A DNA stretch of 20,000 nucleotides, from contig DAKU01000113.1 in the NCBI GenBank assembly GCA_002508425.1, positions 1 through 20,000 of the forward strand, read 5' to 3'. A model generated the notes under the pieces. The model saw nothing but the letters and a program-made list of their open reading frames with translations. It did no database searches and was not told where the DNA came from. The first letter of the stretch is position 1. Every line of letters starts with the position of its first letter. Shown here in pieces: positions 7,701-13,477 of this stretch. Source of the stretch: Methanosarcinaceae archaeon UBA470 (GTDB taxonomy: Archaea > Halobacteriota > Methanosarcinia > Methanosarcinales > Methanosarcinaceae). Both the position numbers and the translations under genes were made by a program.

Positions 7701-7886
7701 ATGAACACATTACTAGCTTTTCTCATCGCAATAATCCTTTTTGCAGTTTCAGTTGCCATCACGGCAGTAGCTCTTAAATATGCTATCAACATCCAAAGCT
7801 CAACCTCAAATTCAGATCATGATGTCAGTGAGAACTTACAAACAGATCTCCTGTCAGAAGATAACAAAAAAGAAGAAATCCAGTAA
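7701..7886 (+). CDS. Possible single-helix membrane microprotein, unknown function
   Basis: A 61-codon open frame beginning with ATG. Residues 1 to about 28 form one strongly hydrophobic helix (L-L-A-F-L-I-A-I-I-L-F-A-V). A short, polar, very acidic tail follows, ending E-D-N-K-K-E-E-I-Q. That composition is typical of a real small membrane protein. Against it, no Shine-Dalgarno sequence precedes the ATG, a hairpin separates it from mtd, and I do not recognise a family. It lies 41 bases after mtd and converges on the next gene with only 11 bases between. Confidence 0.45.
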   Translation: MNTLLAFLIAIILFAVSVAITAVALKYAINIQSSTSNSDHDVSENLQTDLLSEDNKKEEIQ

Positions 7887-7897
7887 TATATACTGGT

Positions 7898-8482
7898 CTA
7901 TTGTCTTATTCTTGGCATTGCAATAATCTCTCTTATTTGCGCATCGAAGAACTTCTGTGAATGTGATGGCCTGATAACAACTGCTACATCTGCACCGTGT
8001 CCTGTGCCTCCAATTGCAATGACCTCAGTTTCAGAAGATACTGGTATCTTCCCAGAATCAGCTGCCATCATTGTAATCTCCGCAACCACTTTGAATCCCT
8101 GGCCGAACAAAGAGCGTAGCGTGTTAGATATTACATCCACTCTGCTGGCTCCAGCTAATTTATTAGAGATAGCTCTTTCTATTCCTGAGAACAGGTGAGA
8201 CTGGACGACAACTTCCACGCCCATATTTTGCAATTCTTTCAAGGTATCAAGATCCATCTCCCATTTTCCATCTCCTTTGACTCCATACTGGTAGCTCACA
8301 CAAATGATCTTCAGATTTTTTCCTTTAGCAGCTTTTGCCATCTCCAATGCTGTGTATCCCGTAGTACTTGCCACTACTATTTGCTTGATATCCAGCTCTT
8401 GAGCCCTTTTGATGGCCGCATCAATAACCAGTTGTGTGTTCTCTTTGCCTGTACTCTCCAGATATATTATCGGTTTTTCCAT
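7898..8482 (-). CDS. Pyruvate kinase C-terminal (alpha/beta) domain protein, stand-alone
   Basis: Predicted 194-residue protein resembling the isolated C-terminal domain of pyruvate kinase (COG1751 type), with no catalytic barrel. Typical stretches are A-S-T-T-G-Y-T-A at about 39-46 and a glycine-rich I-G-G-T-G-H-G-A-D-V-A-V-V-I-R-P near the C-terminus. In pyruvate kinase this domain is allosteric; the stand-alone archaeal proteins have no established function. The start at 8482 is preceded by AAGGAAGGG. It is divergent from the PAC2 gene, and the two appear to share one AT-rich promoter core. Confidence 0.82.
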   Translation of the reverse strand: MEKPIIYLESTGKENTQLVIDAAIKRAQELDIKQIVVASTTGYTALEMAKAAKGKNLKIICVSYQYGVKGDGKWEMDLDTLKELQNMGVEVVVQSHLFSGIERAISNKLAGASRVDVISNTLRSLFGQGFKVVAEITMMAADSGKIPVSSETEVIAIGGTGHGADVAVVIRPSHSQKFFDAQIREIIAMPRIRQ

Positions 8483-8530
8483 GTTACCCTTCCTTTATTT
8501 CTATGAACGATGCTCTTATCTATCATGATC

Positions 8531-8545
8531 AGTATAAAATATGAA
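8531..8545. promoter_or_regulatory. Shared bidirectional TATA region between divergent genes
   Basis: GTATAAAATATG reads as a TATA box in both directions (TATAAAATA on +, CATATTTTATA on -). On the + strand it predicts a start near 8562, about 20 bases before the PAC2 start codon. On the - strand it predicts a start near 8512, about 30 bases before the other ATG. The 10-base direct repeat TATGAACGAT occurs at 8502-8511 and 8540-8549 and could be a regulator site. Confidence 0.45.
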
Positions 8546-8583
8546 CGATTAAATTAAGTGTTTATGTATAAACGGGTGATCTT

Positions 8584-9330
8584 TTGGCAGACACAGATTA
8601 TGATGATAAGGACGTGAAAATAGTAACAAAACCCATCAAATCGGAGAATCCTGTACTTATAGAGGGTTTTCCTGGTATCGGCCTGGTGGGAAATATCGCA
8701 AGCCAGCAGATCATAGATGAACTAAAAATGACTTATGTTGGATCCATCGATTCAAGGCATTTCCCCCCAATAGCCGTGCTTTATGAAGGTCTCATCAATA
8801 TGCCTGTGAGGATATATGAAAGTGAGGGGCACAATATTGTCATGGTTGTCTCAGATATACCCATTAATCCAGTGGTATCCTATGATATCAGCAGGGCATT
8901 ATTGGACTGGGCAAAAGCCATCAATGTAAAGGAAGTAGTTTCGATTGCAGGCATAGCTACAATGTCTGAGGAGCGCAAGGTGTTTGGCGCAGCTACAACA
9001 CTTGAAATGCTTGAAAGGATAAAGGACAAAGTAGAACTTTTCCAGATGGGTACTATTTCCGGTATATCGGGGAGTATCATGGCAGAATGCCTGGTAAGGG
9101 AAATACCCGGCATCAGTCTCTTGGGAGCTACCCAGAGCCAAAATCCGGATCCACGAGCTGCGGCAGTAGTAATAGATGTGCTAAATCAGCTCTATGATCT
9201 GTCAGTTAATACTGAGAGCCTTATTGAACAAGCTGCGAAGATTGAGATAGAAATGCAAAGGCTTGCGGAAGATGTTAAATCGACAGAACAGCAGCCTGCG
9301 CCGAGAAAAGAGTTCCCAATGTACGGGTGA
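8584..9330 (+). CDS. PAC2-family proteasome assembly chaperone-like protein with C-terminal HbYX motif
   Basis: Predicted 248-residue soluble protein of the PAC2 family (archaeal Pba-like ATP-independent chaperones). The signature G-F-P-G-I-G-L-V-G-N near residues 28-37 and D-I-P-I-N-P further on are clear. The C-terminus ends F-P-M-Y-G, so the last three residues (M-Y-G) form a hydrophobic-Tyr-any motif, the HbYX signal by which partners dock on the proteasome alpha ring. The acidic, helical region before it (about 205-240) looks like a flexible arm. The start is TTG, with perfect GGTGATC at 8575-8581. The stop overlaps the ribosome-binding site of the next gene, so the two are coupled. A role in proteasome assembly or docking is inferred from family and tail. 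Confidence 0.85.
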   Translation: MADTDYDDKDVKIVTKPIKSENPVLIEGFPGIGLVGNIASQQIIDELKMTYVGSIDSRHFPPIAVLYEGLINMPVRIYESEGHNIVMVVSDIPINPVVSYDISRALLDWAKAINVKEVVSIAGIATMSEERKVFGAATTLEMLERIKDKVELFQMGTISGISGSIMAECLVREIPGISLLGATQSQNPDPRAAAVVIDVLNQLYDLSVNTESLIEQAAKIEIEMQRLAEDVKSTEQQPAPRKEFPMYG

Positions 9331-9331
9331 T
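9325..9331 (+). promoter_or_regulatory. Shine-Dalgarno of the DUF473-like gene, embedded in the PAC2 stop
   Basis: GGGTGAT spans the last codon and the TGA of the PAC2 gene and lies three bases before the ATG at 9335. This favours that ATG over the upstream in-frame Met inside the PAC2 gene, and suggests translational coupling. Confidence 0.65.
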
Positions 9332-9334
9332 TGT

Positions 9335-9724
9335 ATGGAGTACGTTGCACTAACAGGCATGTCAGAGCGTGTAATTTCAGAGTTACGGAATCACCATGCT
9401 CTTACCATTGAAGTACGCAGTCCTCCCAATTTCTTTGCTGCTTACAAGTCTAATGTTGGTGATTTTATATTTATCACTCATCTAAGCTCTGATGATTTGC
9501 GCGGAGGTACTATGGGTATTATTGCAAAAGTGCTCAAGCACCAAGTAATCACTCATAGGATGATTCAAAGCAATGATATCTATTACGAGGAACGTGAAAT
9601 GACTCTTTTGCGCATACAGCTTGAACCCAGGTTTATAGCAAGAGTCCTTCGCGTTACATCTAATCAGATTTGTAAAGCTGCAAAAGTAGATGCTGAGGAA
9701 ATGCCCTTCTTTGATGCAAGGTGA
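9335..9724 (+). CDS. Conserved archaeal protein, DUF473-like, function unknown
   Basis: Predicted 129-residue soluble protein. The N-terminal half (M-E-Y-V-A-L-T-G-M-S-E-R-V, then R-S-P-P-N-F-F-A-A and D-F-I-F-I-T) resembles what I recall of the DUF473 family of methanogens, but I could not confirm this by search. No catalytic motif, signal peptide or membrane helix is apparent. It begins five bases after the PAC2 stop and its ribosome-binding site overlaps that stop, so the two are one operon. A link to protein turnover is possible but rests only on this neighbour. Confidence 0.8.
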   Translation: MEYVALTGMSERVISELRNHHALTIEVRSPPNFFAAYKSNVGDFIFITHLSSDDLRGGTMGIIAKVLKHQVITHRMIQSNDIYYEEREMTLLRIQLEPRFIARVLRVTSNQICKAAKVDAEEMPFFDAR

Positions 9725-9837
9725 GCAATTCAGGCATGTGGGGAATTTCTCTCAAGCCTCATCTCTATTTTTAAAACAGTATTTGCAGCCATTTTTTGAT
9801 CGATGTATTTCAGGCCATAAGTACTAATCAGCCAAGC

Positions 9838-10095
9838 TTATTGCCGAGCAACCCAAAACATAGCTGGTTGAACTATATCTTTTTGCTCAAAAAATCTTGA
9901 AGGCATGCGCATCCTGCACCACCATAACTGCAATAACCTTGTTCCGGTATACGAGCAGTCAGCGCCTGCAATGTTTTTCAGTGGTTCAAAACTGTCATTA
10001 AAAGATACAAGGGACTCTATGTCCAGTTGTATCTCTCTTAGTTCTTCTAGATTTTTTCCTTTCGGATCGAGCTGGTTACATGCAGGATCATTCAA
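9838..10095 (-). pseudogene. nfi: Decayed endonuclease V remnant (truncated, with frameshift sites)
   Basis: The start (TTG at 10095) overlaps the sepS stop. The first 50-odd residues look like an endonuclease V N-terminus: L-R-E-I-Q-L-D-I-E-S, then I-A-G-A-D-C-S-Y-T-G, matching the family's catalytic A-G-V-D-x-S-Y. After T-G the frame reads R-L-L-Q-L-W-W-C, but the adjacent frame reads K-V-I-A-V-M-V-V-Q-D-A-H-A-F-K-I-F, which continues the family pattern. One lost A near 9940 would explain this. An extra T in a run of six T's (about 9891-9897) then returns to the original frame (E-Q-K-D-I-V-Q-P). A TAA follows and the C-terminal two thirds, with the remaining active-site residues, are absent. 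Intact family members are about 220 residues. The protein would have repaired deaminated (inosine) sites in DNA. Confidence 0.65.
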
Positions 10096-11707
10096 TCTCT
10101 GCCCTCACGGTTGTGAAAACTGGCCCACGAATATCTATCTTCTTATTGTTGCTAGTGATATAACGTTGAGCAAGGGGCTTTATTTTTACATTGATCTCGG
10201 ATGGCACTTTTACTATCCTTACTCTGGTTTCAACCAAATTCTCGCCATTCTTTGCAGCTTCTTCTATTTCCCATGCTGCCTGGGCAGCGAAGGCATCTAT
10301 GAACCTTATGCCTGATCTTGCGGAATCATTTTCAAAAGCTTCTTCCCATTTCTTGTTATTGGGTAGTCCCAGGATATCTCCCTTAAATGCCAATACTTCA
10401 TTGAAAGCTGCCGGGCCACAAAGTTTAGTGTTCTCCTCAGGTTCTACTACTGAAACTTTCACTTTTCTGTTGTAGATAGTGCCTTCCCATGCAGCAAATT
10501 CGCATGGGCTAGGTTCAGAACCGTGTAGTTCGCACTGTTTAACAATGGCAGCAAATATATGTTCTCCTTCAACGGTAACAGGTGTTCTTTCTACATAGGC
10601 CGTCTTTGCAAGTTCGTTGTCATTCATGATCCATGGTGAGTACTGTGGTATCTGTGGATATGTCAAAGAACGCATATCCATTGCACCGTACAGGATCATA
10701 GCAAGCCTTTCCACTCCCAGTCCCAGGTTCATCACGGGGTATGGTATTTCGTATTCTGCAAGAGCGGTGGGTGAATATATTCCAAAAGTTGCTATTTCAA
10801 CCCATCCATCTGAATATTTTGTCTTTGAACCCACAAGCTTTGGGTGATATGCAAAAACCTCTATTTGTGTGTCAGGGACATAATATTTGCTTCTTTTATC
10901 ATCAGGTCTGAACCTGAACTTCTCAAAGCCGAATTGTGCCAACAGACCCTGTGCAACCGCTTTTCCATTATCTACTGTGACTTCCTCGTCCATGATGACA
11001 CATGATGCTGAATAATATGTCATGAGACGCGCAGCGTCTTCTGCCTGTTCCCTTCTAAAACAGCGGTCTATAGAGAAAAAGTTAAAAGGAGGTTCGCCCC
11101 GCTCCAGTATGCCTGAAAGACTTATGAACCAGCCTGATGTCATATGGCTACGTAATGTCTTACGCCCACATAATGGTGTCAGTTCCTTGAACTCTGGGAA
11201 CACCTGATCTATCATCTCTACTATAATTGAGTCAGATACTCCCAGTTTCATTGCCATTTCAGGTACAAGGTCATCTCCCTCTATGTCCCCCTTCTTATAC
11301 GCGTGAAGTATCTTCCTGATCTTTTCGATGCCTTCTTCACCAATGTCGCCCAGCATTTCTTTTATTGTGGTAATCCTTTCATCGGATATTCCTACATTGG
11401 GTCTTGGGAGTCCTCCTAAATAGAAACACCTGTCAAGCACTGCAAGTGCCTCATGTCCAAACTGTTTATGCACTTCTCTCTCATCTACTATCAACGGATT
11501 CATCATCTCATGGAAACCCATTCTCAGGTATGCTTCACGCAGGCGTGATATTGTTTCGTAGACCGGATGCACCTTCCCATAGTTCAGTTCCATGTACGGG
11601 TATCCCTGATTAACAGGTGATCTTTTGATATATTGCCTGCCATTATTCCATGCGGCATCAAAGTCTTCTTTGACTGCTGCTTTGATATCTTCAGGATTGA
11701 ATTTCAT
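10088..11707 (-). CDS. sepS: O-phosphoseryl-tRNA(Cys) synthetase (SepRS)
   Basis: Predicted 539-residue class II aminoacyl-tRNA synthetase. It charges tRNA(Cys) with O-phosphoserine, and SepCysS then converts this to Cys-tRNA; no SepCysS gene is in this window. Motif 2 is F-F-S-I-D-R-C-F-R-R-E-Q and motif 3 is M-N-L-G-L-G-V-E-R-L-A. The start (M-K-F-N-P-E-D-I) and length match methanogen SepRS. The ATG has GAGG about nine bases upstream. It lies in a - strand run behind UPF0147 and translin-family genes, 50 bases after the latter, and its stop overlaps the start of the endonuclease V remnant. Confidence 0.96.
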   Translation of the reverse strand: MKFNPEDIKAAVKEDFDAAWNNGRQYIKRSPVNQGYPYMELNYGKVHPVYETISRLREAYLRMGFHEMMNPLIVDEREVHKQFGHEALAVLDRCFYLGGLPRPNVGISDERITTIKEMLGDIGEEGIEKIRKILHAYKKGDIEGDDLVPEMAMKLGVSDSIIVEMIDQVFPEFKELTPLCGRKTLRSHMTSGWFISLSGILERGEPPFNFFSIDRCFRREQAEDAARLMTYYSASCVIMDEEVTVDNGKAVAQGLLAQFGFEKFRFRPDDKRSKYYVPDTQIEVFAYHPKLVGSKTKYSDGWVEIATFGIYSPTALAEYEIPYPVMNLGLGVERLAMILYGAMDMRSLTYPQIPQYSPWIMNDNELAKTAYVERTPVTVEGEHIFAAIVKQCELHGSEPSPCEFAAWEGTIYNRKVKVSVVEPEENTKLCGPAAFNEVLAFKGDILGLPNNKKWEEAFENDSARSGIRFIDAFAAQAAWEIEEAAKNGENLVETRVRIVKVPSEINVKIKPLAQRYITSNNKKIDIRGPVFTTVRAEIE

Positions 11708-11757
11708 AGTGATGTCCTCTGGATGATGATTAATTCGGTATGATATTATTTATTTCT

Positions 11758-12390
11758 TTATTTACGGGATAAGAATTCAGTTTCTAGTGCTTTCATAGCC
11801 ATTTCTAGCTTTTGTTGCCTTACTGCTGCTGTAAGTTCTCCTCGTGAGATCTCCAGAAGCAGGCGCAGTCTGTCTGTCTTTGCCCGAAGTCCATGTGTCA
11901 TAGCATCTGGATAGTCAAACACCATCAAACCCATGTATAATTCTTCCATTGTGCTAAGATATCTCTCTCCTTCTTCCAGCATTCCCTGACGTATCAAATC
12001 AAGTATGTGTCTTTTTATTTCTCCGCCAGCATCTCCAAGTCCATTGAGGTATGCTACAGGCTCGACTTTTAATTCACTGGGTTTGGGTATGCTTTTTTCT
12101 GAAACAAGGGAATATATTACGCTGCATTCTGTGAATTCCTGTTGGGCATGTTCCACAAAACCTGAATAATATAGGTCAGGTTGAGTTTCAAGTACAGAAA
12201 TCATTTTTTCCATATTCTCTTTTGCAGTTTGGATCATTGAACGTGCTTTTTCAAGTTCCGTCTTATGGACATGTTGCATTGCCACTCTGCAATTACGCAC
12301 AATTTCTCTAGATAAAATTATTCCTTGCTCCCTGGCTCTGTCTTTTTCTTGCAGTTCTTCTCTGATCTGTTCAATGATACTCTTTATCAT
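11758..12390 (-). CDS. Translin-family (COG2178-type) nucleic-acid-binding protein
   Basis: Predicted 210-residue all-helical protein resembling archaeal translins, single-stranded RNA/DNA-binding proteins that form octameric rings. The helical pattern, with A-R-E-x-x-I-x-x-S-R-E-I-V-R-N-C near the start and conserved E-G-E-R-Y near residue 155, fits the family. I chose ATG at 12390 because AAGGAAAC stands directly upstream and family similarity begins there. The open frame continues to 12504, but that part has no ribosome-binding site and an odd composition (three cysteines within 15 residues). Its neighbours (UPF0147 before, sepS after) suggest a translation or RNA-related operon. Nuclease activity is known for eukaryotic translin-TRAX; for this protein it is not shown. 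Confidence 0.82.
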   Translation of the reverse strand: MIKSIIEQIREELQEKDRAREQGIILSREIVRNCRVAMQHVHKTELEKARSMIQTAKENMEKMISVLETQPDLYYSGFVEHAQQEFTECSVIYSLVSEKSIPKPSELKVEPVAYLNGLGDAGGEIKRHILDLIRQGMLEEGERYLSTMEELYMGLMVFDYPDAMTHGLRAKTDRLRLLLEISRGELTAAVRQQKLEMAMKALETEFLSRK

Positions 12391-12523
12391 GTTTCCTTCT
12401 TGCTTCTCTGGTGTGATTATATATTTACCACAATTGCAACTAACGAGATAGCATCTTAATATATCCTTTTTAAAGGCCACAATTATTTGAAGCCTATAAT
12501 ACAAATTCAGAAATGGGTTTAAG

Positions 12524-12568
12524 GGATGTACTCCTTACAGGGTAACATCCATGTTCCTTAGCAGGAAC
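12524..12568 (-). other. Two tandem hairpins between UPF0147 and translin genes
   Basis: GGATGT (12524-12529) pairs with ACATCC (12545-12550), and GTTCCT (12553-12558) pairs with AGGAAC (12563-12568) around a TAGC loop. Both lie directly downstream of the UPF0147 stop on the - strand. No T-run follows, so they may serve processing or partial termination rather than full termination. Confidence 0.45.
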
Positions 12569-12570
12569 CA

Positions 12571-12840
12571 TTAATCATCTACAGGAATTGTTTCAAGCTG
12601 GCTTGCAACATTCCATATCAAGGTACGGGTGTGTAATGGAATGTTTGGGTCATTGCTGATATCTTCTAAAATAGAAATGCTTGCTGTTGTCCTCATAAAC
12701 AGGGGCTCGTCTTCTTTTTTCAGTGTGGTCAGCACATCACTTGCAGAACGCCTTATATTTCTTGGAACAGAACTGTCGTTTGCGATCTGCTCTAATATCT
12801 GTATACACTGGTTTATAACGTCTTTAAAATCACTTGCCAT
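12571..12840 (-). CDS. UPF0147 family protein (archaeal, unknown function)
   Basis: Predicted 89-residue helical protein with two similar repeats: I-L-E-Q-I-A-N-D-S-S-V-P-R-N-I-R-R and I-L-E-D-I-S-N-D-P-N-I-P-L-H-T-R. The internal duplication is characteristic of the UPF0147 family, conserved in archaea with no assigned function. The ATG at 12840 has AAGGTGAT seven bases upstream. An in-frame Met at 12867 lies before this site and is less likely. It is divergent from the zinc-ribbon gene and leads the run to translin, sepS and the nfi remnant. Confidence 0.87.
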   Translation of the reverse strand: MASDFKDVINQCIQILEQIANDSSVPRNIRRSASDVLTTLKKEDEPLFMRTTASISILEDISNDPNIPLHTRTLIWNVASQLETIPVDD

Positions 12841-12907
12841 ACAAATCACCTTCAGATGACTTATCACTAAAATAAGATAATCAAGTTACAACTAAACCAT
12901 TATATGG

Positions 12908-12915
12908 TATAAAAA
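12908..12915 (+). promoter_or_regulatory. TATA box of the p27-autoantigen-like gene
   Basis: TATAAAAA predicts a transcription start near 12937. The first in-frame ATG at 12938 would then sit at the very 5' end. The ATG at 12971, with AGAGGAAC just upstream, is the better start. Confidence 0.55.
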
Positions 12916-12970
12916 GACTTTCATTGGTAATATCTCAATGATATATCTCAATAATGCAATAGAGGAACAC

Positions 12971-13438
12971 ATGAGTCAAAAGGACGACGAATCAATATCT
13001 AAGATCTCACGAATGCTTGAGATCGGCGGTACAATGCTGGCACAGCACTGTGCAGAATGCGGAGCTCCATTGTTTAGGTATAAAGGCAATATCATTTGTC
13101 CGTTATGTGATACGGGGCAGAAGCCTCCAGTTCAGGCTCAGAAAAAACCAGTGGAGACAACTGATCTTTCTTCCACGGTCTCTCCTGTTACAGAGTCTAA
13201 ACCATCTCCTATTGACCTGGCTGCTCAAGGTAATAAAAGCGCTTCTATTAATTCAGAAGCTCCAGTTCAATCTAAGGGACTTTCTACCAGTTCTTTACCG
13301 GATCTGGAAGCGATCCTGGTTAAAAAAACCATTGTGCTTGCACAGTCTATGCATCAGGAACAGGATCCACGTAAGATCAAGGAGTTCCTAGAGCTTATTG
13401 AAAAGAGCCTGGATATCATAGACAGGTTGAAAAAGTAG
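12971..13438 (+). CDS. Sjogren's syndrome/scleroderma autoantigen 1 (p27)-family zinc-ribbon protein
   Basis: Predicted 155-residue protein. Residues 10-50 carry the family signature: a helix with M-L-E-I-G-G-T-M-L, then a zinc ribbon with C27, C30, C43 and C46 (C-A-E-C ... C-P-L-C). A Pro/Ser/Thr-rich linker of about 55 residues follows, then a C-terminal helical segment (about 105-155) rich in Leu, Ile and Glu. The start at 12971 fits the ribosome-binding site and promoter better than the ATG at 12938. The family occurs in archaea and eukaryotes, and its role in archaea is not established. It converges on hef across a shared terminator. Confidence 0.86.
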   Translation: MSQKDDESISKISRMLEIGGTMLAQHCAECGAPLFRYKGNIICPLCDTGQKPPVQAQKKPVETTDLSSTVSPVTESKPSPIDLAAQGNKSASINSEAPVQSKGLSTSSLPDLEAILVKKTIVLAQSMHQEQDPRKIKEFLELIEKSLDIIDRLKK

Positions 13439-13446
13439 TTTCGATA

Positions 13447-13477
13447 AAAGGATGATCTAATTCTTAAATCATCCTTT
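13447..13477. terminator. Bidirectional hairpin terminator between the zinc-ribbon gene and hef
   Basis: Arms AAAGGATGAT (13447-13456) and ATCATCCTTT (13468-13477) pair perfectly over ten bases with an 11-base AT-rich loop. The right arm overlaps the last codons and stop of hef. It lies in the only gap between the two convergent genes, so it is positioned to end both. Confidence 0.65.

Noticed and set aside
12391..12504. N-terminal extension of the translin-family frame (38 residues with several cysteines).
   Set aside because: There is a good ribosome-binding site directly before the ATG at 12390, none before 12504, and the extension is unlike the family. It is taken as leader DNA.
13017..13391. 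A 124-codon + strand frame overlapping the p27-autoantigen gene in another phase.
   Set aside because: The zinc-ribbon frame has conserved cysteines, a ribosome-binding site and a promoter. The overlapping frame is Leu/Arg/Ser-rich and matches nothing recognisable.
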